Source: Gemmataceae bacterium (lineage in GTDB: Bacteria > Planctomycetota > Planctomycetia > Gemmatales > Gemmataceae). From it: a stretch of 64,000 nucleotides of DNA. Under the pieces are notes generated by a model. The model made no database searches. It was given only the letters and a program-made list of their open reading frames with translations, and had not been told where the DNA came from. Below, one piece after another: positions 33,180 to 40,666 of the stretch (position 1 is the stretch's first letter; each line of letters starts with the position of its first letter). The stretch spans positions 434,001-498,000 of the forward strand of contig LR594586.1 of assembly GCA_901538445.1 (NCBI GenBank). The letters are read 5' to 3'. Both the position numbers and the translations under genes were made by a program.

Positions 33180-33557
33180 TTAACTCTTCACCCACCAGAC
33201 GGTCATCCTGACGACGTGGTGGTACCCGTCCTCGGTGGTCTCCTCGCTCGTCCCGTCCCAGAACGCCGACCGCAGCACGTCGCCGCGGTACCCTTCGACC
33301 ACTCTCAACACGGCGTCGATCACGGCCTTTGCCGTGGCGTAGGTGTCGGCGAGCGAATGGAACTCAACCTCGGACCGCACATCGGTCGGTGAGTCGAGGG
33401 CCTCGAACGGCACCGACTCGGGCACGGCGTAGTAGAGCCACGGCGTGGGGTCCTCGTCGTCGGGGATCTCGCCGGGGTAGATGCGGTCCCCGACCAGGGT
33501 AGTAAGTGCCGGATCTGCACCGAGTGCGGCGCGGAGTTCTTCTTGGATGCTTGCCAT
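33180..33557 (-). CDS. Tail terminator (DUF3168-like)
   Basis: 125 residues. 'IQEELRAALGADPALTTLVGDRIYPGEIPDDEDPTPWLYYAVPES' followed by 'EVEFHSLADTYATAKAVIDAVLRVVEG' and a final strand fits the DUF3168 / HK97 gp10-neighbour tail-completion family. It usually sits between gp10-like and the major tail protein; here it has moved to the start of the late genes, upstream of terS. A late box lies 4 nt before its ATG. Confidence 0.8.
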   Translation of the reverse strand: MASIQEELRAALGADPALTTLVGDRIYPGEIPDDEDPTPWLYYAVPESVPFEALDSPTDVRSEVEFHSLADTYATAKAVIDAVLRVVEGYRGDVLRSAFWDGTSEETTEDGYHHVVRMTVWWVKS

Positions 33558-33561
33558 GCCG

Positions 33562-33569
33562 CTATGTAG
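33562..33569 (-). promoter_or_regulatory. Late promoter box CTACATAG (tail terminator)
   Basis: On the minus strand CGCTACATAGCGGC is followed directly by the ATG at 33557, 4 nt past the box. Confidence 0.65.
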
Positions 33570-33580
33570 CGGCGTTGCTG

Positions 33581-33646
33581 CGCAGGACCTCGCCCGTTAT
33601 CGTGAACCCGCTCGACCAGGTTCACGATAACGGGCGAGGTCCTGCG
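33581..33646. repeat. 28-bp perfect inverted repeat between divergent genes
   Basis: Arms 33581-33608 and 33619-33646 are perfect complements around a 10-nt loop. It lies between the leftward tail terminator and the rightward gene at 33679. Since both genes point away from it, a terminator role is unlikely; a protein-binding site, cruciform or structured leader is more likely. Confidence 0.8.
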
Positions 33647-33678
33647 TGGCAGACAGCGAACCAGATCCGGAGGTGGGT

Positions 33679-33939
33679 GTGCCAGTCCCGAAGAAGAAGC
33701 AGACGGTGCGCGGGGCGAAGCGGATGAGGGAACAGGGCTACAAGCAAGTGGCGCTCTGGCTCGGGCCGGTCGAGGCGGGCGTGATCGCGGCCGCCGCCAA
33801 ACGGCTGGGTATGCCGGTGGCGACGTGGATCCGGGAACAAGCCTTCGCCGCGGCACAGGCGGCCGAGGCGGAACGGAGGAAGCTAACGAAAGTGGCCGCG
33901 GCGAAGGCCGAGGCCGAAAGACGAAAGGGACAGCTCTAA
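33679..33939 (+). CDS. Small basic protein, possible RHH-like DNA-binding protein
   Basis: 86 residues from a GTG at 33679 with GGAGG 5 nt upstream; this avoids starting within the 28-bp inverted repeat. 'YKQVALWLGPVEAGVIAAAAKRLGMPVATWIREQAF' resembles an RHH core (strand, helix, helix), followed by a highly charged helix (AAQAAEAERRKLTKVAAAKAEAERRKG). Its stop overlaps the integrase stop on the other strand. It may control integrase or the nearby inverted repeat. Confidence 0.6.
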   Translation: MPVPKKKQTVRGAKRMREQGYKQVALWLGPVEAGVIAAAAKRLGMPVATWIREQAFAAAQAAEAERRKLTKVAAAKAEAERRKGQL

Positions 33940-34898
33940 GCTTGCCTCCCGCCGTCCGGTCGCGATCGCGGCCGGTCCGCCACGCGGTCGATCGCCGCGA
34001 CCAGGTCGTCGCCGGCGAGGTGCTGATAGCGGTTCGTGGTCGTCGTGTTCGAGTGCCCCATGATCTCGGCCAACGTCTTGTCCTTGACCCCGCGCCGGGT
34101 CGCGTTGGTCGCACCGGTGTGGCGCATGGTGTAGCACACGACGCGCTCCACGCCATCTGGGTCCAGCCCTGCCCTTTCCCGCGCTCCTCGCATCTGGCAC
34201 CGAAGCGCGTTGTAGGTCCATTGCTTCCCGTCCCGATCCAACCAGACTGGATCGTTCGGCCCGGGGCACCCCCGGCGCTCCCAGATGTTGCGGAGCATCC
34301 TTAGCGCCGGCTTGTCGAGCGGGATCTGCCGCACCTTCACACCGTCACGCCGGCGCTTCTTTCCCTTGAATTTCACGAGGGTTATGAGCCGACGTTCCCA
34401 CTGGATCTGACCCCAGAGCAGCCCGCGGATCTCGCCCGGCCGCGCGATGCTGCGGGCGAGTACGAAGAGGAACCGGCGGAGCAGTCGGCTGGACGCGAGG
34501 TAAAGCCGTACCATCTCTGTCCGGGTCAGGACGCGCTGCCGCTCGCCGCACGGAGGGGGCTTGAGCTTCTTGAACGGGTCCTTCTGGAGCAGCCCGACGT
34601 CGTCGTCGCACGCCCAACGGTACACGGCCCGGAGGACTCGAACGAATGCGTTCGAGAACTCGACCGACACCAGGTGGGCGGCCCGCAGCTCGGCCGCGGG
34701 GAAGTCCCCGACCGCGGCGTCGAGCTTCGCGAGCTGGCTCTTGTACCACGCGAGCGTAGTGGGTTCGGTCTCGCCCAGCTTGACGCGGACTAGTAGGGCG
34801 GATTCGAAGCTGCGGGAGAGGTCGCGTACTCGGAACATTCCCGGATTGAAACGCCCGCCGCCCGCGTTGTCATCAGACGCACGTTGAGGTATCGTCAT
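33936..34898 (-). CDS. Tyrosine recombinase / phage integrase
   Basis: 320 residues. Core-binding domain about 20-100, catalytic domain 110-295 with Arg153 (ARPGEIRGL), Lys near 176 (KFKGKKRR), Arg259 (YTMRHTG), His282 (MGHSN) and nucleophile Tyr291 (TNRYQHL). The usual HxxR is YxxR here, a tolerated variant. It stands 120 bp from attR, the normal position for the enzyme that joined this phage to tRNA-Pro. Its upstream DNA has one box of the late type (34976). Confidence 0.93.
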   Translation of the reverse strand: MTIPQRASDDNAGGGRFNPGMFRVRDLSRSFESALLVRVKLGETEPTTLAWYKSQLAKLDAAVGDFPAAELRAAHLVSVEFSNAFVRVLRAVYRWACDDDVGLLQKDPFKKLKPPPCGERQRVLTRTEMVRLYLASSRLLRRFLFVLARSIARPGEIRGLLWGQIQWERRLITLVKFKGKKRRRDGVKVRQIPLDKPALRMLRNIWERRGCPGPNDPVWLDRDGKQWTYNALRCQMRGARERAGLDPDGVERVVCYTMRHTGATNATRRGVKDKTLAEIMGHSNTTTTNRYQHLAGDDLVAAIDRVADRPRSRPDGGRQA

Positions 34899-34975
34899 CG
34901 GAAGTGAGAACCGCGCACGTTTAGATAAGATGCGCCAGTTGCGCCAGCGCCCGCCGGTGGGGCACCGAGCGTGCT

Positions 34976-34983
34976 GTATCTAG
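34976..34983 (-). promoter_or_regulatory. Late-type box CTAGATAC upstream of integrase
   Basis: The same 8-mer class, 77 nt before the integrase start and 36 bp from attR. The long distance makes a promoter role for the integrase less certain than for the other boxes. Confidence 0.35.
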
Positions 34984-35018
34984 GTGAACAACACCCCCTT
35001 GACTTGACGCGGATCTTG

Positions 35019-35071
35019 GCGCGCTTGCTTGGGGTGCAAGAGGTCGTGGGTTCAAATCCCGCCGGCCCGAC
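35019..35071 (+). repeat. attR, 53-bp copy of the tRNA-Pro 3' part
   Basis: Identical to 7890-7942, but without the tRNA 5' part, so it is not a second tRNA gene. The host DNA resumes after it. Confidence 0.93.
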
Positions 35072-35074
35072 CTG

Positions 35075-35111
35075 GCCCCGCTGATGTCACCAGACGTCAG
35101 CGGGGCTTTTT
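35075..35111 (+). terminator. Original tRNA-Pro terminator, displaced to the right end
   Basis: A 14-bp stem with one mismatch (35075-35088 with 35093-35106), a 4-nt loop and TTTTT. It lies 4 bp past the attR repeat and would have followed the tRNA before phage integration. Confidence 0.8.
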
Positions 35112-35180
35112 CATTGGTTTGACAACTCGTGAGGAGCTCTCGCCGGGTCCGTGTTCGCCGCCGCGGCCGAGTTCGAACGC

Positions 35181-36695
35181 TCACCTCAGGAACAGCCGGT
35201 AGACCGGGTTGTTCGACTCATCGACCCACGGGTAACCGAGGGCGTCGGCGAACGCGCTGAACACACCGGCGTCGGGAACCTGGATCCCGACGAGGATGCG
35301 GCCGTGGTCCGCCCCCTGGTTCCGGTAGTGAAACAGGCTGATGTTCCAGTCCGGGTGCATGCTCGCGAGGAACGTCATCAGCGCGCCCGGCCGCTCCGGG
35401 AACTGGAACCGGTACAACCGCTCGCCCCGGGCCAGCGGGCTCGGCCCGCCGATCATGTGTCGAACGTGGTCCTTCGCTAAATCGTCGTCAACCAGGTCGA
35501 GCGCGGCGAACCCGCTCTCCACAAGCGCGCGGCCGATCGCGACGGCCTCCGCCCGGTCGGCCACGGCCATGCCGACAAAGACGTGCGCCGACCGCTCGTC
35601 CGAGATGCGGTAGTTGAACTCGGTCACGTTCCGCCGCCCGATGACCTCGCACAGCCGCCGGAAGCTCCCCCGCTCCTCGGGCACGGTGACCGCGAACAGC
35701 GCCTCCCGGCCCTCGCCCGCCTCGGCCCGCTCGGCCACGAACCGGAGCCGGTCGAAGTTCATGTTCGCTCCACAGGTGATCGCGACGAGCGGCTCGTCCC
35801 GCACCCCGTGGTCGGCGGCGTACTGCTTCGCGGCCGCCACGCCCATCGCCCCGGCCGGTTCCAGAATGCTCCGCGTGTCCTCGAACACGTCCTTGATGGC
35901 CGCACAAACGGCGTCCGTGTCCACGACGACGAACCCGTCGGCGAAGTCGCGCACGAGCCGGAACGTCTCCTCGCCCACCTGCTTCACGGCCGTACCGTCG
36001 GAGAACAGGCCGACGTCGCTCAGCCGCACCCGGTCCCCGGCGCGAACGGAGCGGAGCATGGCGTCGGAGTCGGCCATCTGCACGCCGATCACCTTGACCT
36101 CGGGGCGCACCGCCTTGACGTACGCGGCGACCCCGGCGAGCAACCCGCCGCCGCCGACCGCGACAAACACCGCGCGGAGCGGCCCCTGGTGCTGCCGCAG
36201 GATCTCCATGCCGATGGTGCCCTGGCCGGCGATGACGTCCGGGTCGTCGAAGGGGTGAACAAAGGTGAGTCCGCGGGCCGTGCCGACGCCCGCCGCGTGG
36301 TGGTAGGCGTCGCTGTAACTATCCCCGTGGAGGACGACCTCGGCACCGAGGGCCCGGACCGCGTCCGACTTGAGCCGCGGGGTGGTGACCGGCATGACGA
36401 CGACGGCCGCACACCCGAGCCGCCGGGCGCTGAGTGCGACGCCCTGAGCGTGGTTCCCGGCCGAGGCACAAATGACCCCGCGTGCCAGTTGATCGGCGGG
36501 AAGGCGGGCCATCTTGTTGTACGCCCCGCGGAGCTTGAAGCTGAACACCGGTTGGGTGTCCTCCCGCTTCAGCCAAACGGGGGTGCCGAGACGAGCGGAC
36601 AGCCGGCCGGCGCGTTCCAGAGGGGTCTCGATCGCGACGTCGTACACGCGGGCGGTCAGGATGCGCTGCAAGTAACCCCAGAGGCGGACGTCCAT
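35181..36695 (-). CDS. ilvA: Threonine ammonia-lyase, biosynthetic
   Basis: 504 residues from the ATG at 36695 (E. coli IlvA is about 514). The PLP lysine is in 'FSFKLRGAYNKM', and the glycine-rich phosphate loop is 'VAVGGGGLLAGVA'. After about residue 325 come two ACT-like regulatory domains ('ALFAVTVPEERGSFRRLCEVIG' and 'YRFQFPERPGALMTFLASMHPDWNISLFHYRNQG'), so feedback control by isoleucine is expected. It makes 2-oxobutanoate for isoleucine synthesis in the cytoplasm. It stands alone next to attR. Confidence 0.95.
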   Translation of the reverse strand: MDVRLWGYLQRILTARVYDVAIETPLERAGRLSARLGTPVWLKREDTQPVFSFKLRGAYNKMARLPADQLARGVICASAGNHAQGVALSARRLGCAAVVVMPVTTPRLKSDAVRALGAEVVLHGDSYSDAYHHAAGVGTARGLTFVHPFDDPDVIAGQGTIGMEILRQHQGPLRAVFVAVGGGGLLAGVAAYVKAVRPEVKVIGVQMADSDAMLRSVRAGDRVRLSDVGLFSDGTAVKQVGEETFRLVRDFADGFVVVDTDAVCAAIKDVFEDTRSILEPAGAMGVAAAKQYAADHGVRDEPLVAITCGANMNFDRLRFVAERAEAGEGREALFAVTVPEERGSFRRLCEVIGRRNVTEFNYRISDERSAHVFVGMAVADRAEAVAIGRALVESGFAALDLVDDDLAKDHVRHMIGGPSPLARGERLYRFQFPERPGALMTFLASMHPDWNISLFHYRNQGADHGRILVGIQVPDAGVFSAFADALGYPWVDESNNPVYRLFLR

Positions 36696-36821
36696 CCAAT
36701 CCCTCCACACCGGGTGCAGAAGTCGTGATTGTATGGGGCGGGTCCCGGCCCTCGAACGCACGCGGTCAACAGATCCCCCGGCTCGGGCGGCTCCTCGTTC
36801 CCCCGCGCGGCGACCGCCCGC

Positions 36822-37274
36822 TCACGGGACGCTCTCGCGGCCCCGGGCGGCGAAGTCGGTGAGCACGGTTCGGAGCAGGTCCGACGAGACCGGCTTGGCG
36901 TAGTACAGGTCGAACCCCACGTCCGCCATCCGCTCCATCGACCGGTAGTCGCCCAGGGCGGTGAGCGCGATCAGCAGCATCTCGCGGCCCCCCGGGCGGG
37001 CCCGGAGGCGGCCGGCCAACTCGTACCCGTCCATGCCCGGCATCGTGATGTCGAGGATCGCGGCCTGCGGGGCGAAGTTCTCGCACACGTCGAGGGCCGA
37101 GGCGGCGTCGTGCGCGACCGCGACGTGGAACCCGAGCAGGTCGAGGATCGCACCGAGGGTGTCCACGGCGTCGGTGTTGTCGTCCACGCACAGGACGCGG
37201 AGGGTCTTGGCCGGGGTCTCGGTTCCGCGCTGCTCTTCGGACATCGGGAGCATCTCGTTGGTCGCTGCGGTCAT
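36822..37274 (-). CDS. Single-domain response regulator
   Basis: 150 residues. A receiver domain from about residue 25: 'VLCVDDNTDAVDTLGAIL' (acidic pair), phospho-acceptor Asp in 'AAILDITMPGMDGYEL', Thr in 'LIALTALGD' and Lys in 'LYYAKPVSS'. All key residues are present. There is no output domain, so it signals by protein contact. It lies 195 bp downstream of the PAS-GAF-pseudoreceiver gene and may be its partner. Confidence 0.88.
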   Translation of the reverse strand: MTAATNEMLPMSEEQRGTETPAKTLRVLCVDDNTDAVDTLGAILDLLGFHVAVAHDAASALDVCENFAPQAAILDITMPGMDGYELAGRLRARPGGREMLLIALTALGDYRSMERMADVGFDLYYAKPVSSDLLRTVLTDFAARGRESVP

Positions 37275-37468
37275 ATCGGACTCGCGCCGGTGTGAAGGTG
37301 GAGTGGGGAGCGGTTCGGAAAGTTTGGAGGCCAGCGAATCACGCCGATAGGGGGAGCGTGACAGCAACGCGCATGCCAGAACGGAAGAATGCGGACGGGA
37401 GCTAACTTGCAGGCGCGTGCGCGATTGTTGCTTCTTGCCCACTTCGAGTCGCAACGATGCGACCGGTA

Positions 37469-39139
37469 TCAGACGGGCACGTGGGCTGGGGGGGGACCGT
37501 CGAGAACCGCACGCACGACTTGCTCCTGCCGCCAGGGCTTGAAGAGTACGTACTTCATGCCGTCGGCCCGCGCCTTCACGATCGAGTGCGCGAGGTCGTA
37601 GCCGAAGCCGGTGGTCAGGGACACGAGCGCCGTCGGCCGGACGGCGGAGAGCCGCCGGTAGCACTCGTACCCGCCGAGGTCGGGCGGCTTCACCTCCTGG
37701 AACACCGCGTCGTAGTCGGCGTCGGCCGCCATCGCCACGGCGTCCTCGCCGGTCGCGGCCGACTCGGCCGTGGCCCCGAGCCGCTCCAGGAGCAAGTGGG
37801 CCGACCGCCGGAGCCGCTCGTCGGACTCGATGACGAGCACCCGCTTGCCCAGCAGCGGGAGGTCGCCGGTCGCGGCGGTCGGCGTCTCGACCAGGTTGCG
37901 GCCGACCCGGGACACGCAGTCCTTGACCAGCCGGGCCGCGTCGAGGATCCGCCGCAACCGGGCCGTGGCCTCGGGGTCGGTGCGGTGCCACTTCTCAAGC
38001 AGCACGCTCGCCCCGGCCAGCACCTCGTCGAGCGGCAGCGCGATCTCCTTGTTCACCGCCTCGATCGACTGCGCCGCGGTGCAGACGAGCTGCGCGCTGA
38101 GCAGGTCGAGCGTGTGCAGCGCGACGGCGATCTCCTTGCTGAACAGCTCCGTGAACTGGAGGTCGCTCGCGCCGAACCCGTTCACCCGCGGGCTCTCGAC
38201 GTTCAGGGTGCCGATCACCTCGTCGTGGAACTGGAGCGGCACCGTCATCGAACTGCGCGCCCCGGCGGCCCCGGCGATGTAGTGGGGGTCGTTCGCGGTG
38301 TCCACGCACAGGTAGCTCTTCCCCGTGTACGCGACGAACCCGGTGACGCCGTTGTCGGTTGGGCGGGCGTACAGCACGCGGTTGGCCGCCTCGGGGAGCA
38401 TCCCGTCCTCGAGCAGCGGCTTCAACTCACCGGTCTTCCGGTCGAGCAGCCGGACCTCGATAGTGTCGTAATTGAGCAGATCGTGGATGAACTTGCGGAG
38501 GTTGATCTTGAGCAACTCGACGCGGGACGGGACGTTCATCTCCGCGAGTTGCTCGGGGTCGAGCCCTGCGAGTTCGCGGCCGGCCTGGTGGAGCGCGTCG
38601 AGCTTCTGCTGCTGGGCGACCTGGGCGGTCACGTTCCGGACGACGGCGAGGAGCTGGGTCACGGTGCCGGCCGCGTCCGGGACCGGGCGGATCTCCGCCT
38701 CAAGGAACGGCTGCTCGGGGTTGCCGGTGCGGTGCAGCCGGAGCGACGCGGGCTGGCCGGACCTCGCGACCGCGAGCGGGTCGCCGCTGTCGGAGGCCAG
38801 TACCCCGGTGCCGAGCGCATCCAGCAGGGGGCGGCCGATCGGGTTCTCGCCCGCGCACTGACTGAAGGCCGGGTTGGCCCAGAGGACGACGCCGTCCGGG
38901 TCGAGGATCGCGAGACCGTTGTCGAGGTTACGGAGGATGAGCTGGTCGCGGGCGCTCCGCGCTGCCCACTCGGCCAGCACCCCGGGCGGGGCGACGACGC
39001 CCGCGAACCCGCCGTGACGCAGCCTCTCCGCGACAGCCGAGGGGTCGGCCGGCACCGGCTCCACGTCGGCCTCGGGCCACGCGCCGCTGGGCAGCCCGTC
39101 GGGGGGGCCGATCAGGAGTAACCGGGGGCGGTCGGGCAC
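37469..39139 (-). CDS. PAS-GAF signalling protein with degenerate receiver domain
   Basis: 556 residues. Order: an N-terminal part of about 65 residues (a diverged receiver-like fold), a PAS domain (about 65-180; 'NLDNGLAILDPDGVVLWANPAFSQCAG'), a GAF domain (about 215-355; 'VTGFVAYTGKSYLCVDTANDPHYIAG'), a helical segment (360-430) without a clear HATPase, and a C-terminal receiver (about 435-550). In the receiver, the phospho-acceptor Asp is replaced by Glu (DAVFQEVKPPD), while the acidic pair (ESDE), Thr and Lys (FKPW) remain. It is therefore a sensor or scaffold that cannot be phosphorylated in the normal way. Confidence 0.8.
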   Translation of the reverse strand: MPDRPRLLLIGPPDGLPSGAWPEADVEPVPADPSAVAERLRHGGFAGVVAPPGVLAEWAARSARDQLILRNLDNGLAILDPDGVVLWANPAFSQCAGENPIGRPLLDALGTGVLASDSGDPLAVARSGQPASLRLHRTGNPEQPFLEAEIRPVPDAAGTVTQLLAVVRNVTAQVAQQQKLDALHQAGRELAGLDPEQLAEMNVPSRVELLKINLRKFIHDLLNYDTIEVRLLDRKTGELKPLLEDGMLPEAANRVLYARPTDNGVTGFVAYTGKSYLCVDTANDPHYIAGAAGARSSMTVPLQFHDEVIGTLNVESPRVNGFGASDLQFTELFSKEIAVALHTLDLLSAQLVCTAAQSIEAVNKEIALPLDEVLAGASVLLEKWHRTDPEATARLRRILDAARLVKDCVSRVGRNLVETPTAATGDLPLLGKRVLVIESDERLRRSAHLLLERLGATAESAATGEDAVAMAADADYDAVFQEVKPPDLGGYECYRRLSAVRPTALVSLTTGFGYDLAHSIVKARADGMKYVLFKPWRQEQVVRAVLDGPPPAHVPV

Positions 39140-39194
39140 GGGCTCTCCGCGTCGTCAGGGGACCACACCTAAGATTATACTCCCTTGTGGTCAG

Positions 39195-39208
39195 TTGTCA
39201 CAAGCACG
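39195..39208 (+). promoter_or_regulatory. TTGTCACAAGCACG box before ECF sigma gene
   Basis: This 14-nt sequence is 36 nt before the ATG of the ECF sigma gene and recurs at 61906-61919 before the ThuA gene. It contains the palindrome TTGTcACAA and looks like a -35 region or operator. Confidence 0.5.
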
Positions 39209-39243
39209 CACCCGCGCGGTAGACTGGGGCCGGAGGTTCCGCC

Positions 39244-39828
39244 ATGTCGGTTACATCGGCCACACTGCTTGCGCGGCTCCGCGACGCCCGCGACGACGAC
39301 GCCTGGGGCCGGCTGAACGACCTCTACACCCCGCTCATCCGGTCGTGGGCCGTGCGGCTCGGGGTCCGCGGGTCCGACGCCGACGACCTCACACAGGACG
39401 TCCTCGCGGTCGTGGTGCGGCGGTTCCCCGAGTTCGTCCACCCCGAGCGGCCCGGGGCGTTCCGCGGGTGGCTCCGGGCGATCGCGGCGAACTGCGCCCG
39501 CGAGGCCTGGCGCGCCCGGAAGGTGGCCCCCCGGGCACCGGGGGGGACGGACTTCGGGAGCTACCTGGCCCGGCTCGAAGACCCGGCCGACGACCTGAGC
39601 CGCGAGTGGGACCGGCAGCACGACGTGTACGTGACCCGTCGCTTGTTGGAGCGGATCAAGCCGGACTTCGAACCGAAGACGTGGGAGTTGTTCCAGGGGT
39701 TCGTGCTGGAGGGCCGGGCCGCCGAGGAGGTCGCGGCCGCGTGCGGCACGACGCCCAACGCCGTATACATCGCCAAGTCACGGGTTCTCGCCCGGCTGCG
39801 CGACGAGGCCGGCGGGCTCCTCGGGTAG
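39244..39828 (+). CDS. ECF-type RNA polymerase sigma factor
   Basis: 194 residues. Region 2 is 'LNDLYTPLIRSWAVRLGVRGSDADDLTQDVLAVVVRRFPEF' with the region 2.4 part 'FRGWLRAIAANCAREAWRAR'. Region 4 is 'TWELFQGFVLEGRAAEEVAAACGTTPNAVYIAKSRVLARLRDEA'. The linker of about 45 residues is as usual in planctomycete ECF factors. No anti-sigma gene follows; instead the 3' end overlaps the convergent acetyltransferase gene by 51 bp. Its 5' box (39195) may point to its own regulon. Confidence 0.9.
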   Translation: MSVTSATLLARLRDARDDDAWGRLNDLYTPLIRSWAVRLGVRGSDADDLTQDVLAVVVRRFPEFVHPERPGAFRGWLRAIAANCAREAWRARKVAPRAPGGTDFGSYLARLEDPADDLSREWDRQHDVYVTRRLLERIKPDFEPKTWELFQGFVLEGRAAEEVAAACGTTPNAVYIAKSRVLARLRDEAGGLLG

Positions 39829-40467
39829 CGCGACCGGCTTCTCGAACCGGTGCCGGATGACCCGAGCGGGGACGCCGCCAGCGATCACGTTCCCGGGCAG
39901 CGGCTTCGTTACCACCGCCCCCGCGGCGACAACCGTTCCCGCGCCCACGTCCGCCAGGATGATCGCACCGGTCCCGACCCACGCCCCGGCCCCGATCGTC
40001 ACCATTCTCCGCTCGCCGCCCTGCTCGCGGATCGGTCTCGCCGGGTCGTCGAAGTAGTGCGTCTTCCCCCCGGACGGGATTTGCACCCCGGAGGCGAGCA
40101 GCACGTCGCGTTCGAGCCGCACGAGCCCGAGCTGGCACCGCGGGCCGACGTAGACGTTCTCCTCGAGAACCGCGCCGGCCTGCGAGAACAGCGTCCCGAA
40201 CTCGACGAGCGCCGAGGTGTGGCACCGTTCCAGCACCCGCTGGAGAAACGCGCGGCGGAGGTACTGCCCGGTCACTCCGGGCAGCAGCGAGAGCAGTTGC
40301 GACGCGGACTCGAGCGCCCGGTTCCGGCCGAGAAGGGCGGAGTTGAGCCAGTACGCCGCGAGTACCGGGAACACCCCGACGAGTGCCGCGGCGCGCAAGG
40401 CCGCCTTCGCGGCGCGCCTCGGTGAGGGTCCGGGAACGGGCTCGGAGCGGTGCGGGCCGGTGTCCAT
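39778..40467 (-). CDS. Left-handed beta-helix acyltransferase
   Basis: 229 residues from ATG 40467. An N-terminal part with a hydrophobic helix (AALVGVFPVLAAYWLNSALLG) is followed by hexapeptide repeats (NVYVGPRCQLGLVRLERDVLLASGVQIPSG ... ITIGAGAWVGTGAIILADVGAGTVVAAGAVVTKPLPGNVIAGGVPARVI), the pattern of sugar O-acetyltransferases such as colanic acid or serine acetyltransferase-like enzymes. The substrate is unknown. It overlaps the sigma gene end to end. Confidence 0.85.
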   Translation of the reverse strand: MDTGPHRSEPVPGPSPRRAAKAALRAAALVGVFPVLAAYWLNSALLGRNRALESASQLLSLLPGVTGQYLRRAFLQRVLERCHTSALVEFGTLFSQAGAVLEENVYVGPRCQLGLVRLERDVLLASGVQIPSGGKTHYFDDPARPIREQGGERRMVTIGAGAWVGTGAIILADVGAGTVVAAGAVVTKPLPGNVIAGGVPARVIRHRFEKPVALPEEPAGLVAQPGENP

Positions 40468-40666
40468 CGCGTTTTCGGGGGCTGCGGGGTGGTGCCCCGG
40501 TGAACCACGCACTAAAGTCAACCGTGACCACGAGTCCGGACGAGCGGAAAGTGCTGCGTGGATCGTGTGATACAGTGTAAAGTAGGTCTATCGACCAGAA
40601 CGCGGGCGGCACCCGAGTTCGCCCAGCTTTTCAGATGGCCGCGTCACCCGCGGGGATTTACGGCCC

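Noticed and set aside
35019-35071. A second tRNA-Pro
   Set aside because: Only the 3' part of the tRNA is present; the acceptor 5' strand and most of the D-arm are missing, so it is the attR remnant.
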